Assembly: GCF_904848585.1 (NCBI RefSeq)
Contig: NZ_CAJHCR010000017.1
Location: 1-64,000, forward strand
Length of the DNA: 64,000 bases
Direction: 5' to 3'
Source of the DNA: Paraburkholderia kirstenboschensis
GTDB lineage: Bacteria > Pseudomonadota > Gammaproteobacteria > Burkholderiales > Burkholderiaceae
Each line of letters begins with the position of its first letter. The first letter of the stretch is position 1. The notes beneath the pieces are model-generated. The model was given only the letters and a program-made list of their open reading frames with translations. It did not search any database and was not told the origin of the DNA. The position numbers were made by a program, and so were the translations under genes. Below, one piece after another: positions 27,823 through 36,196 of this stretch.

Positions 27823-28999
27823 TGCTCGACCTCCGCGCCGCGCGCTTCCTTGCTCCGAGTTGCTGGTTGCAGGCCGGGCAGGTGAACCGGCTGTGCATTT
27901 CAATCTTCGCGTCGTTGTTCGACACAACGTAGTGTGTGCTGCACGTCCGGCATGGAGCGACGGTCAGACGGGCGTCCGCAGCCATCGACCGGATCAGGTT
28001 CCATCCCCGGTCAGGATTGATGAGCCGGTTGCCGCCGAAGAGCCTGTCATACACGTCGTTAGTCGCTAATAGCGCCTCCGCAGGATTGGCACCCATCGCT
28101 GTAGCCGAGCGATAGAGCCAGGTATAGACGGTTGCATGAAGCCGATGGACGTGGGTCTCTACAAACCACGTCAGCGAGGTCGCCGTGTTGCCCATCGGCG
28201 AACTTTTTCCGTGGATCTCCTGATACCGCGTTCTCATCTGATGCTGGTTCAGACCGAACAGATTGGTTGCGGTGGACGCGCGCAAACCATAAAACATCAT
28301 GGCACTCGCAAATGCCTCATTCTTCAGCCGGCCCAGTCGCAATTCGCCCCATTGGGCGGTGTAAGGTAGGTCGCCGATACGCGATGGCGAGGTAAGCATG
28401 ATCTGGTGAGCGATCATTTCATCGGTCAGGGTGCTGCCGCGAAATTCCCACCAGAACGTTGGGCTGTTGAACCGCCAGCGAAATAGCGGGAGTTCCTTCA
28501 TCCGGCCAAGCGCAACGCTAAGCTTGTGCGTGGGAACTGACAGCAAATACTTCGCGACGTCAGTCGAGGTGCCGAGTAGCGGCGCGCTCATGACGCTCAT
28601 GTTGAGCACCTGGGTAACGAGCGAGACAAAGACCGAGTTCTGCTGATTCACTGCATAGGCTGTCAGCGAGTCGAGCGGGGGGGTCTTGCGGCGAAGCACG
28701 TCGACGGCCACGGTCGTCGCCGTATTGTCGACGAAGCACCGCCAGTCCTCGACGGTCTGCAAGGTCGGCTCGACCATCAGGAACGGGGCGCGAAGGAGAT
28801 TGCGAAGCGAGGACTGATTGAGCTGGAGCTGCTCGATCTCCTTGCGCTCGACGTTGAAAACTTCGTTGAAGCGGCCGTCCTGCTTGAGGAGCCACTTCAT
28901 GTGGTCGACAAGATTGAAGTTTGCCACCTGAATCTGATCCGTGAGCCACTCCGGCACGTACAACCGGTCGATCGCCCGATAACTATCTTTATTGTTCAC
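27812..28999 (-). CDS. FlhD-FlhC-like fused transcriptional activator
   Basis: 395 residues. Residues about 225-380 match FlhC: MRTRYQEIHGKSSP (FlhC LYKELRG/EIHG motif), WFVETHVHRLHATVY, a TRAWTLVR-like PDRGWNLIRSM, then a zinc site with Cys at 350, 353, 374 and 377 (CRTC...CPAC). Residues about 125-205 read like FlhD: LLGTSTDVAKYLLSVPTHKL (FlhD LGINEEMATTLAALTLPQM), then PLFRWRF and HQIMLTS (FlhD HTGIMLST). Residues 1-120 are unassigned. FlhDC relatives SetCD and AcaCD are master activators of transfer in SXT ICEs and IncC plasmids, so a plasmid-transfer activator is the best guess. The FlhC call is strong, the FlhD one moderate. Confidence 0.75.
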   Translation of the reverse strand: MNNKDSYRAIDRLYVPEWLTDQIQVANFNLVDHMKWLLKQDGRFNEVFNVERKEIEQLQLNQSSLRNLLRAPFLMVEPTLQTVEDWRCFVDNTATTVAVDVLRRKTPPLDSLTAYAVNQQNSVFVSLVTQVLNMSVMSAPLLGTSTDVAKYLLSVPTHKLSVALGRMKELPLFRWRFNSPTFWWEFRGSTLTDEMIAHQIMLTSPSRIGDLPYTAQWGELRLGRLKNEAFASAMMFYGLRASTATNLFGLNQHQMRTRYQEIHGKSSPMGNTATSLTWFVETHVHRLHATVYTWLYRSATAMGANPAEALLATNDVYDRLFGGNRLINPDRGWNLIRSMAADARLTVAPCRTCSTHYVVSNNDAKIEMHSRFTCPACNQQLGARKRAARRSSSES

Positions 29000-29037
29000 T
29001 GCTTCTTTCCTTATCTCTCAACAACTTGTTTGTGGCG

Positions 29038-30291
29038 TCAGGCTGCCCGTACTGCGGCTTGCAACTCTCCATGGAACTTGCCCGTGAGGTCGGCCAGACC
29101 CGTCAACAGGCCCTTGAACCGGCTGAGCGTGCCATCCGCTGTAACCAGAAGCTGCACGCTATGAAATTCCTGGATGAACGATCCAAAGTGCTCGACAAGC
29201 CCGGCCACACGCTTTTCGACGGCTACCTTCTGCTCGAGTTCTGCTTCCTGCCTGGTCCTCAGGGCGGTCAGTTCCTCGAGACGCTTTTTCGCATCGTCGC
29301 ATTCAGCGTTAAGCCTGCTGAGCTCATTGAGCCGGCTTTGCGCGGCCGCTTCCAGATTACGCAGGTGTTCGGGCGTGACCTCAACTTCGACTTCCTTGAT
29401 CGTAACCTTCTCGTGGGCCTCCTTGAGTTCACGATGCATCGCATCACGTTCCCGTTCGAGGTTCGCAATGGTGTTCTGCAAACCGCTGGTAGCGCGTTCC
29501 GCCTCGGCCAGGTCGACCAGCGTCTTCTTTAGCTTTTCCCGGTCGTCCTTGACTTCGCGATTCAGACGATCGGCTTCCGCGGCGAGCCGCTCGTTGTCGC
29601 TCGTCGCATCTGAGAGTTGGCCGTAGGTCTCATGGAGCTGACTCATCACTGTGGAAAGCGCACTTTCCTTCTCAGCGAGACGGTCTTCATACTCGTCGAT
29701 GATTTTTTTGATGTCGCGCTTGCTCAGGTCCGGCTTCTCCCGCTTGGCGTCCAGCACCATTTCCACGACTTCATCGCTCTTGTTCACCAGCAGCTGCATA
29801 TCGCTGATGGACAGCATTTCCACGGCGCCGCTGTTCGTGCTGAAGCGCTCGTAGCAGCGGATGTAGAGTCGAACCGAATCCCGCTTCTTGTGAAATGTCC
29901 CTTCGATGAAGTTGTACACCAGCTCGGCTGCGCGGCGGCGGACTGGCGTCGTGTCGCCGAATGTACTGACAAAGTGCCCTTCAATGCGCGTGCGAATGTG
30001 ATAGAACGAGCCACCAATGCGCATGTGTTCCAGAAGGATCTTCCGGGTGGAGTGAGCGACTTCCTCGGCCTCCTCCGCGATTGAGGCGCGCAATGCCTCC
30101 GGGATCTCGTCGCCGCCGAAAAACTCGGCTACCTTCAGTCCAATTTCCTGGTTCGACGGCACGTGCGCGAAGGCCAGGGGGAGGTCGCGCTCAATCGCCT
30201 TATCGTCCCGATTGCTGTCGTTGCCTTCAGGCCGGGTCGGGTCAAAATCGTCGTCTGCCGCTTCAGGCGGAGTGGTGTTTCGCTTGCTCAT
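29038..30291 (-). CDS. Coiled-coil plasmid protein with KfrA-like layout
   Basis: 417 residues. The acidic start is followed by a helical domain at about 80-170 (STRKILLEHMRIGGSFYHIR, RRRAAELVYNF, VRLYIRCYERFS) that resembles HTH/DUF3102-type DNA-binding segments, then a long coiled coil (about 185-355, heptad-rich Glu/Lys/Leu) and a hydrophobic C-terminal region. KfrA-type plasmid stability proteins share this DNA-binding head plus long coil, but I cannot prove homology. Its domain VRLYIRCYERFS...MLSISDMQLL recurs in the next gene upstream. Confidence 0.5.
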   Translation of the reverse strand: MSKRNTTPPEAADDDFDPTRPEGNDSNRDDKAIERDLPLAFAHVPSNQEIGLKVAEFFGGDEIPEALRASIAEEAEEVAHSTRKILLEHMRIGGSFYHIRTRIEGHFVSTFGDTTPVRRRAAELVYNFIEGTFHKKRDSVRLYIRCYERFSTNSGAVEMLSISDMQLLVNKSDEVVEMVLDAKREKPDLSKRDIKKIIDEYEDRLAEKESALSTVMSQLHETYGQLSDATSDNERLAAEADRLNREVKDDREKLKKTLVDLAEAERATSGLQNTIANLERERDAMHRELKEAHEKVTIKEVEVEVTPEHLRNLEAAAQSRLNELSRLNAECDDAKKRLEELTALRTRQEAELEQKVAVEKRVAGLVEHFGSFIQEFHSVQLLVTADGTLSRFKGLLTGLADLTGKFHGELQAAVRAA

Positions 30292-30327
30292 ATTGTTCTC
30301 GTATCTATCGGTTGGTCTTCGCGAGTT

Positions 30328-30741
30328 TCAGATCGCGGCCGGATTCGAACCAGTACGCGTCAGCATTTCTTTCAATGTGAGCGTATGGGTCGTCCCGAGA
30401 TCGCTGAAACGTCGGTAACAGCGGATGTAAAGCCGCAATGTGGCTGGACTTCGACCGATTTCCTTGGCGAGAGACAAATAGGCGGCGTCTGCAGCGAGCT
30501 TACGGTTCTCCGGCGTGTCACCGTTTTCCCGGGTATACACAGCAATCGCCTTTTCCATGATCTTCGCAAGGCTCTCACCGATGCGCAGATGCTCCGATAG
30601 ATGCCCGCGAGCCTCTGGCTCGACGCCCGCCATCCGACCTTCGCACGGCGTTGAGCGCGGGGACGCCGCGCCTGCACCGATTCGGTTCCGTTCGCTGACG
30701 TCTTCGTTTGACGCAGGCGACTTCTTCTGATTTTTAGTCAT
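30328..30741 (-). CDS. Small paralogue of the coiled-coil protein head
   Basis: 137 residues. The second half (SLAKEIGRSPATLRLYIRCY, RRFSDLGTTHTLTLKEML) aligns with the head domain of the neighbour at 29038-30291 (VRLYIRCYERFSTNSG...MLSISDM) and looks like an HTH recognition unit. It lacks the coiled coil. First gene of the minus-strand operon that ends with the membrane protein at 27262; it could be a partner or regulator of the larger protein. Confidence 0.55.
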   Translation of the reverse strand: MTKNQKKSPASNEDVSERNRIGAGAASPRSTPCEGRMAGVEPEARGHLSEHLRIGESLAKIMEKAIAVYTRENGDTPENRKLAADAAYLSLAKEIGRSPATLRLYIRCYRRFSDLGTTHTLTLKEMLTRTGSNPAAI

Positions 30742-30972
30742 TCACAAACTCCAGCTAGTCGTGGTGATTTGGCCAGACGCTTGGTCAGACGCCTGGTTTT
30801 GTGAGCTGTCGACTCTTCCACGGGGAGAGACATCTCAGATTACGCGCCGTTTCTCCGCCGTTCCGCCCGAAAGACGCGCAGTTTCATACAGCTTTTGCCT
30901 CGCGAAAGGTGGGAAGCCGCCGAAGAAGCAAACGTTTAAGTGCTAACTTAATCGGCAATCGCTGCCGAACCT

Positions 30973-31689
30973 TTAGGCAAAGTCGGTAATTTTTTTAGGG
31001 TTTTCCCTCGGTTTCGATCGGTGCCGGTCGATCGCGTCTGCCGCCGTTTCCGACACCGCGAGGATTGCCCGCTTTGCATGCCGCACGTTTATCGGCATGC
31101 CGCCTCTTGACGCGTGCCACGACTTGCGGCCGCGCAGCCATTGGCGCAGGTCGCTGGCGCGCATCAGGTTGAGCGGAAGTGCTGCCGACAGATCGGTCTG
31201 CTGATGCGAAAAAGCGGCGATTCCTTCCACCGGCCAGTTGGCCGGGAGGATCGCCCGTAGGAAAGCTACTTTGGAGCGGTTCTGCTGCAGGGGAGAGCGG
31301 CGCATTTCCCGGTGGCCGTCTATACCAATGCGGACGACACTCTGGCTTGTCGGCCCAGGTTCGATACGACCCGTCCAGCTTTTAGTCTCGACGACGAAAA
31401 TGCCAAACGGCGTTACGGCAAGGTGATCGACTTCGGCTGTCGGGAAATCTGTGCCCGGCGCATGGTTGAGCAGTAATGCGCCCGGATGAAGATAGAAGTC
31501 TTCGCCACATAGCCAACGCAGTGCAGTCAGAAGTTCGCTATGGACGATGGCCTCGCCCTCATCACCGCGCTGCTCACTTCGTGTGGCAGGCAACGTGCCA
31601 GCATGAGCGCTGGCGACGGAACGCATTTTCTGACGTTTAGCGGCATAGATGGCCGCCGCAGCGGCGAAGAGAAGAAACCAGATAGACAT
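30973..31689 (-). CDS. NERD-domain nuclease-related protein
   Basis: 238 residues with an N-terminal TM helix (IWFLLFAAAAAIYAAK) and a NERD domain at about 45-155: RGDEGEAIVHSELLTAL, then DHLAVTPFGIFVVETKSWTG, which carries the restriction-nuclease-like D...E-x-K catalytic arrangement. NERD proteins are predicted membrane-anchored nucleases often found on plasmids. It has its own TTGACTT-type promoter at 31719-31745. Confidence 0.8.
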   Translation of the reverse strand: MSIWFLLFAAAAAIYAAKRQKMRSVASAHAGTLPATRSEQRGDEGEAIVHSELLTALRWLCGEDFYLHPGALLLNHAPGTDFPTAEVDHLAVTPFGIFVVETKSWTGRIEPGPTSQSVVRIGIDGHREMRRSPLQQNRSKVAFLRAILPANWPVEGIAAFSHQQTDLSAALPLNLMRASDLRQWLRGRKSWHASRGGMPINVRHAKRAILAVSETAADAIDRHRSKPRENPKKITDFA

Positions 31690-31718
31690 GTGCGCTCCCG
31701 TTTGGCTTTACGAGATTC

Positions 31719-31745
31719 AGTCTGCCAGGCCTATTACGAAGTCAA
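31719..31745 (-). promoter_or_regulatory. Minus-strand promoter P2 (NERD gene)
   Basis: Minus strand TTGACT (31740-31745), 15-base spacer, CAGACT (31719-31724), 30 bases before the NERD ATG. Confidence 0.65.
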
Positions 31746-31794
31746 GTTTTCGCGCCGGATAAGCCAAGCGTTATTCAAGCTTCGTGAAATCCAA

Positions 31795-31850
31795 GAAAGC
31801 TAGATGGTTTGTCGAGCATTTCGGGTAAGGACCCTGAGCCGGCTCCGTGA
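31795..31850 (+). promoter_or_regulatory. Repeated intergenic element X, copy 2
   Basis: Runs GAAAGCTAGATGGTTT, CGAGCATTTCGGGTAAGGAC, CCTGAGCCGGCT. Best match to copy 3 at 45886. It lies between a minus-strand TTGACTT promoter and a plus-strand GCGTC palindrome. Confidence 0.6.
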
Positions 31851-31955
31851 ACCAGAATCCAGGGCATGCAGCATCGGATTCCAAAGCTGCATGAGATTGG
31901 CGAGCATTTCTCGCGTCGGGTCGCGTCCCGCGCGCTAAGCTTGCTCTATCCCATT

Positions 31956-31974
31956 GCGTCTCCGGACGCATCGA
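31956..31974 (+). promoter_or_regulatory. GCGTC/GACGC palindrome, copy 1
   Basis: GCGTC-TCCG-GACGC-ATCGA. One of seven good copies in the window, all oriented toward a plus-strand gene (here the one at 32162). Likely operator or promoter-proximal element. Confidence 0.55.
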
Positions 31975-32161
31975 CATGCCGCAACTGACCGCGCGCGACC
32001 TCGTTTCCCACTCTGTATTTCTTCTAATGCCAGTGCTTTCGTGCGCGCCTTGTGCGGGCGCAGACGAAAGCGCTTCGCGCCGTGTTTCCTTGCTCATCGA
32101 GCATCGAAACCACCGGACAAGGGTCCGGACATTCCCTGTTGAAATTTTTCTGGAGAGAAAA

Positions 32162-32521
32162 ATGCTAATCGTGTTCTTCAAAGACGCAATCAAGTCGCCA
32201 GCCAAAGTGCTGGCCCTCTGTTTCATCGCCTATTTCGCAACCATCTCATTTGTTGTTTTGGGCTTTCTCGTTTTGCTGGCTATCCACTGGGTAGTCAAGG
32301 AAATGACGAAGAAGGGCAAGGCAATCCTCGCGGCTGAAGCGGATGCTGAGGCTGCTCGCATCGAGAAAGAAAAGCTCGCTGCGCGCGCCGAGGCAGAAGC
32401 GAAAGCTGAGGTGAAAGCCGCTGTAACCCCTGCCGCCAACGACAGCAGTGTGCAACCGGCAGCGACAAAGCAATACGCGAAGTCAGCCGTCGTTCTTCCG
32501 TTCAAGACCGGCACCCGTTAA
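32162..32521 (+). CDS. Small membrane protein with charged coil
   Basis: 119 residues from the ATG at 32162 (GGAG upstream). Two closely spaced hydrophobic segments (ALCFIAYFATISFVVLGFLVLLAIHWVV, about 17-44) precede an Ala/Glu/Lys-rich helix (about 50-90) and a short tail. Unknown function; looks like a small inner-membrane protein with a cytoplasmic helical arm. Confidence 0.65.
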   Translation: MLIVFFKDAIKSPAKVLALCFIAYFATISFVVLGFLVLLAIHWVVKEMTKKGKAILAAEADAEAARIEKEKLAARAEAEAKAEVKAAVTPAANDSSVQPAATKQYAKSAVVLPFKTGTR

Positions 32522-32586
32522 TCGGGCTGCTGCTACCACCTACCGTCACCCGGGCTTCTGCCCTCGGTGACGGCACCTTAACCCTG

Positions 32587-32645
32587 CCGGGAATCCATTC
32601 CCGGACACGGGCCATGCGATTTCCCGGCACCACCGGAGCAATCCC
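32587..32645 (+). promoter_or_regulatory. Pseudoknot/SD-switch leader R1
   Basis: Stem CCGGG/CCCGG with loop AATCCATT; the middle strand GATTTCCC (32618-32625) can pair with the loop side GGGAATCC (32589-32596) or, through GATT, with AATC of GGAGCAATCCC (32634-32644), which contains the Shine-Dalgarno site of the next gene. Confidence 0.55.
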
Positions 32646-33074
32646 ATGGAAACGCATGTGGCTGCCTGGCAGCTGGACATGTTCGGCGAATCTTCGCCGG
32701 TTATCATCACATCCCCCAAGCCCGACCCGTTGCCCGATCCTCATCTCTGGAGCGAATCGGTGCGCACAAAAATGGTCGACGCGTTGATCTCGCTCGCGAG
32801 CGACAGCCGCCGCGGTGACAGCATGCCTGAGTCCCTGATGGACTGCGCGGACCTTTTGTCCGAGCGGCTACGCAACCGGAAGATCGACGTTGAAGACTAC
32901 CGTGCGACCCTTGGCTGGATCATGGGTTACTGGGACGGCGCACTGCCATATGTATACGTTTGCAAGGTCAACGGAGTCGATCCGGAGATCCTGCAGGACG
33001 CGATACTGAGCACGCCACTTCTGGCGCACGATGTTCGCGAACTTCAACGCGTGTGCTTCGGCACGCTGCTGTAG
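32646..33074 (+). CDS. Hypothetical protein
   Basis: 142 residues, soluble, predicted mostly helical after a proline-rich start (SPKPDPLPDPHLW). GGAGCAATCCC before the ATG supports the start. I do not recognise the family. It forms a pair with the next gene (10 bases between) and is preceded by leader R1. Confidence 0.6.
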   Translation: METHVAAWQLDMFGESSPVIITSPKPDPLPDPHLWSESVRTKMVDALISLASDSRRGDSMPESLMDCADLLSERLRNRKIDVEDYRATLGWIMGYWDGALPYVYVCKVNGVDPEILQDAILSTPLLAHDVRELQRVCFGTLL

Positions 33075-33084
33075 GAGGGCAATC

Positions 33085-33915
33085 ATGCCGAAAGCAGCAA
33101 CACTCTTCGCCCGCGTCATGGCGGACGTCTTCCCCGGCAAACCATCAGGTCAACCGTCCGCGGGACCCTCTGCGCCGCAAGCTGCTCCTGCGGCGTCTAC
33201 CGCAGACCGCGCGTATACCGATGCGCGTTCGGTCACCACTACCGTTGTTGGACAAGGGGCGTCGAACGAAACCGTCGTGACAATCGGCGATATCCCTCAT
33301 CTGTTCGTTGATGAAGGCGATCACGTTGTCCAGTTCAGTCCAGCGTTTGACGACCACGCCGAAGAAACGGAATTCGGTGTAAAGATCCTCCCGGATCTGA
33401 TTCCGCACTGGTCGCAGCGCTCCGTTCATCGTTGTCCGCTCAAGGAAGCGGTCGCCGCCGCCATCCGTCAGGACGGCAAGCCTGCGCCTGTCAATGTGCC
33501 TCGTGGAAAAGAGGTCGACAGCGGCGCCCGTGAATCGCCTGGTGGTTCCGACGAAGCGTCTGAGCCCGAATCAACCGCGTCTTCGCGGCCGCGACGTGCC
33601 CACAATGCCGACGCGTCGAACGTGGTTGGCCGTATAGCCTCGTGGGGCGAAGAAAGCTTTCCCGATCGCAAGAAACCGGGGCGCTTCTATAAGTCCTTTG
33701 CGATGCATATCAATACCAGTGACGGTGACCGAACCCTGCAGGGCGAAGGCCTGAAAGAAGCGATCGCGGACTGCCGCTGTGTCGTGGGCGATGTCGTTTC
33801 TGTACGGCGTACAGGAAAGGTCAAGGTTCCTGCAATCCGGACGGACGGAACTCCGATCCTGAAGGATGGCAAGCCAGTCATGTGGGACAAGTGGCTCTGG
33901 GCCATATCCAAATAG
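33085..33915 (+). CDS. Plasmid protein with relaxase/primase-type C-terminal domain
   Basis: 276 residues from the ATG at 33085 (AGGAGGG upstream; an earlier in-frame ATG at 33031 lies inside the previous gene). The N-terminal half is low-complexity around a short conserved patch; the C-terminal 100 residues (VVGRIASWGEESFPDRKK, FYKSFAMHINTSDGDRTLQG, CRCVVGDVVSVRRTGK) resemble the small domain found at the ends of plasmid relaxases and primases (pattern: G.l..hG.apy ... Sy.v.l.t.dG.rtlwG..l..al....vGD.V.l...G...V). It may bind nucleic acid; inferred. Confidence 0.5.
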   Translation: MPKAATLFARVMADVFPGKPSGQPSAGPSAPQAAPAASTADRAYTDARSVTTTVVGQGASNETVVTIGDIPHLFVDEGDHVVQFSPAFDDHAEETEFGVKILPDLIPHWSQRSVHRCPLKEAVAAAIRQDGKPAPVNVPRGKEVDSGARESPGGSDEASEPESTASSRPRRAHNADASNVVGRIASWGEESFPDRKKPGRFYKSFAMHINTSDGDRTLQGEGLKEAIADCRCVVGDVVSVRRTGKVKVPAIRTDGTPILKDGKPVMWDKWLWAISK

Positions 33916-34180
33916 ATGGCGGCGTCGTCAAGGATGCGGCCTCCTCCCGGAAAGGCTCACCGCTAGTTTTCCTTCTTCCCGTATTACCTCACCTTCGCCG
34001 GCACACCCTAGGGTGTGTCGAGCGATGGCCTTTCGTTTAGCGCTGGCGCCGATTCTCCCTGATCCAACATCACGTTTGCTGAAAAAAGCCGTCGGCTCTC
34101 GCGGACCGCTTTTTTGAGCACGCGTTTTCACGCCTGTCTCAGGCACCGACCAAACCCACTCACTTCAAGGAGAGTGCTTC
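33916..34180. other. Intergenic with terminator-like hairpin and SD-hairpin
   Basis: 265 bases. A terminator-like A6GC...GCT6 hairpin sits at 34082-34115. Just before the primase ATG, CACTC and GAGTG can pair around AAGGAG (about 34157-34175), placing the Shine-Dalgarno site in a small hairpin. Confidence 0.45.
34082..34115. terminator. Terminator-like hairpin
   Basis: AAAAAAGC paired with GCTTTTTT around an inner GTC/GAC stem with one C-C mismatch; could act in both directions. Confidence 0.5.
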
Positions 34181-35320
34181 ATGACTGTACGAGCAAAAGA
34201 GCTGACGCCAGATCAATACGCGTGGCTTCAGCGCGCGCTGGCCGGGTTCTCGCGTTCCCCGGAGCAATGGATTTCGCTTCTGGTGAGCTACGGGGTGCCT
34301 GCAGACCGTCTTACCGGCAATGCATGCGCCTGCCCGATGTGCGGAGGGACCGATCGCTTTACCTACGATAACAAGCGTGGGCGGGGGGATTGGGTCTGCC
34401 GTCAATGCAACAGCGGCAAGCCCGCAGCTGGTGACGGCCTGCAGTTGATCACGCGTCTTAACAAGATAGGGCTGTATCGACTGATGCGCGAACTGGACGG
34501 CGGCAACGTGCCGCGGCCGACGCGTCGTGCTGATGTAGCCAACGCGCCGAAGCCGAAGCGTAAGCCTGACGCGAAGTTTATTGCGAAGAGACTTACGTCG
34601 ATGTGGGATGCAGCAAAGCCCGTGTCGACCGGCGATCTCGCAATGCGATACCTCGGCGCCCGGGTGCCTGGGCTTGGCGTTGCACCGTCGAAAGCGCTGC
34701 GGCTTGGCATGCTGGAGTACTGGCACGACAGGAAAGTGATTGGCAGCTGGCCCGGCATCCTCGCGCGGTTTGAACTGCCGGATGGCCGGCTTGGAACCTT
34801 GCATCGCACCTATCTGGAACGATCGGCGCCCTCAAAGGCAAAGATCGTTTCGGATGACGGCGAGATTCTTGACCCGAAGCTCAATGACATGACACTCAGC
34901 CCCCTCCGGGGCGGTGCGGTGCGGCTGATGGAACCGGTGAATGGTGAAATCGGCGTGGCAGAGGGTCTTGAATCGGCGTACGGGGCATACATGGAATCCG
35001 GCGTCCCGATGTGGTATTGCCTGAATATCGGGCTGCTGCGCCAGTTCGTCGTACCGGAAGGGCTGGGCATTCGGGTCGTGCACATCTTCGTTGACTTCGA
35101 CGAGATCAATCCGAAGACCGGAGAGTCGGTGGGCGTGGCAGGCGGGCTCGAGCTGGCCAAGCGCCTGCGGGCAGAAGGCTTCACGGTGCTAGTCCATCGT
35201 CCCCGCGTCCGGGGGACAGACTTTGCGGATCAGTGGTGCGCACGTTCAGCGAATCGTGTGGATGCTGTGGCGGCGCCGCGTATGCCTGCCGTTCGATCAG
35301 AGCTGGTGGCCGCGGCTTAG
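34181..35320 (+). CDS. Plasmid/phage-type DNA primase
   Basis: 379 residues. Zinc-binding head CPMCGGTDRF ... WVCRQCNSG at about 49-82 (Cys2-Cys2), typical of P4-alpha/T7-like primases, a middle domain (DUF7146-like, ARYLGARVPG region) and a Toprim domain at about 255-360 (IGVAEGLESAYGAY, then VHIFVDFDEINPKTG with the DxD, and DFADQW). It should make primers for plasmid replication or for the transferred strand. The ATG has AAGGAG upstream that can be hidden in a hairpin. Confidence 0.85.
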   Translation: MTVRAKELTPDQYAWLQRALAGFSRSPEQWISLLVSYGVPADRLTGNACACPMCGGTDRFTYDNKRGRGDWVCRQCNSGKPAAGDGLQLITRLNKIGLYRLMRELDGGNVPRPTRRADVANAPKPKRKPDAKFIAKRLTSMWDAAKPVSTGDLAMRYLGARVPGLGVAPSKALRLGMLEYWHDRKVIGSWPGILARFELPDGRLGTLHRTYLERSAPSKAKIVSDDGEILDPKLNDMTLSPLRGGAVRLMEPVNGEIGVAEGLESAYGAYMESGVPMWYCLNIGLLRQFVVPEGLGIRVVHIFVDFDEINPKTGESVGVAGGLELAKRLRAEGFTVLVHRPRVRGTDFADQWCARSANRVDAVAAPRMPAVRSELVAAA

Positions 35321-35351
35321 GCGGCTTCTATTTAACGCGGCTACAACCGCA

Positions 35352-35425
35352 CTTGTTCAACTTGCCCGATGGGGATTATCCCCATCGGGGAATCTCGCGC
35401 GGGCCAATTTCATTCGGAGTAGAAA
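35352..35425 (+). promoter_or_regulatory. Hairpin leader (weaker R-type)
   Basis: Long stem CCCGATGGGG/CCCCATCGGG with loop ATTAT; AATC right after it can pair with GATT at the loop. No clear second pairing with the CGGAG ribosome site, so it is only a partial match to the R leaders. Confidence 0.35.
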
Positions 35426-35650
35426 ATGGCTTCCTTCCAGGTTCTCGTAGGTGGTTTTGCAATCGTCGCAACCAACGGCGTAGAAGGTGGGCGTCAGCGG
35501 GTGGGAAAGTCTGAGGCCGTCGCCTTCGACGTGATTGACCGCACGGCTCCCGGCAATACCGCGTATGCATGTCGCGATCAGTCTTTTGTTGATGCCTGGG
35601 ATTTTTGCGCGCATCGTCTCCTCGTTACCGCGGCCCCTCGGTCGCATTGA
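35426..35650 (+). CDS. Small hypothetical protein
   Basis: 74 residues; CGGAG lies 7 bases before the ATG and a strong terminator follows. Sequence starts MASFQVLVGGFAIVATNGVEGG; no family recognised. It is supported by its ribosome site, leader and terminator more than by similarity. Confidence 0.5.
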   Translation: MASFQVLVGGFAIVATNGVEGGRQRVGKSEAVAFDVIDRTAPGNTAYACRDQSFVDAWDFCAHRLLVTAAPRSH

Positions 35651-35663
35651 CCTCGTAATGAAA

Positions 35664-35700
35664 AACGGCACCCCGGATTCTTGGGGTGCCGTTTTTTTTT
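35664..35700. terminator. Bidirectional terminator
   Basis: AACGGCACCCC / GGGGTGCCGTT stem with a T-run on the right and A-run on the left; separates the plus-strand gene at 35426 from the convergent gene at 35714. Confidence 0.9.
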
Positions 35701-35713
35701 GTGCGCGCCTTGG

Positions 35714-35974
35714 TCATCGCATGATCGCCAGGCAGACCGCCACAATGATCGCGAACACTTTCCACATACGCCACAGTCCGCTGGACCACAGCGCACCGGC
35801 CGCGCCTGTGAGAAGCAGAACAACGCATAGGTCGTTATTCACATGCATGCTCGCGAGCATCGCAGCGAACCACCACAGCGCAAGCGACGCCACAAAGATG
35901 ATCGCTCGGCGCGTAAAGAAGGGCAGCGCCATGAATTTCGAGTAATACGATGTCAGTCGGTCAACAGCGTTCAT
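35714..35974 (-). CDS. Small membrane protein
   Basis: 86 residues with three hydrophobic segments (FFTRRAIIFVASLALWWFAAML, LCVVLLLTGAAGALW, VFAIIVAVCLAIM). Its ATG directly abuts the stop of the upstream gene (TAAATG). Unknown function; part of the minus-strand unit that starts at 36127. Confidence 0.6.
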   Translation of the reverse strand: MNAVDRLTSYYSKFMALPFFTRRAIIFVASLALWWFAAMLASMHVNNDLCVVLLLTGAAGALWSSGLWRMWKVFAIIVAVCLAIMR

Positions 35975-36127
35975 TTACTCCTCCGCCTTCTTGTTCTTAA
36001 AATCTTCGATGACGTTGAGGCTGTACCAGCCTGCCATACCGGATGCGGCGAGCGCCGCAAAAAAGAGCCAGGTGCGGAGTTCAGATAGCGGCAGGCCGTG
36101 ACGCACGATTTCGATCAGTTCAAGCAT
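35975..36127 (-). CDS. Very small single-pass membrane protein
   Basis: 50 residues, one TM helix (TWLFFAALAASGMAGWYSL) and a charged end EDFKNKKAEE. AAGGTGG 4-5 bases before the ATG, and a TTGACTT-N15-GAAGAT promoter about 70 bases upstream, support it as a real gene. Confidence 0.6.
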   Translation of the reverse strand: MLELIEIVRHGLPLSELRTWLFFAALAASGMAGWYSLNVIEDFKNKKAEE

Positions 36128-36196
36128 ATATCCACCTTGGCAGTTGATGATTCCGATGCACCGCGCCCCGCGCGGTGAACACCGAAGCCATGACCC

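Larger units (their letters stand above)
31690..32161. promoter_or_regulatory. Divergent regulatory island A
   Basis: 472 bases with no gene. From left to right it holds the minus-strand promoter for the NERD gene (31719-31745), element X (31795-31850), the GCGTC/GACGC palindrome (31956-31974), hairpin-forming sequence (CTTTCGTGCGC...GACGAAAG near 32037-32072) and a leader with stem CCGGAC/GTCCGG whose AGGG can meet CCCT downstream (32111-32161), then GGAG before the ATG at 32162. Confidence 0.55.

Noticed and set aside
31976..32161. Upstream extension of the 32162 gene
   Set aside because: The added codons run through hairpins and the leader; a GGAG-ATG start at 32162 is better.
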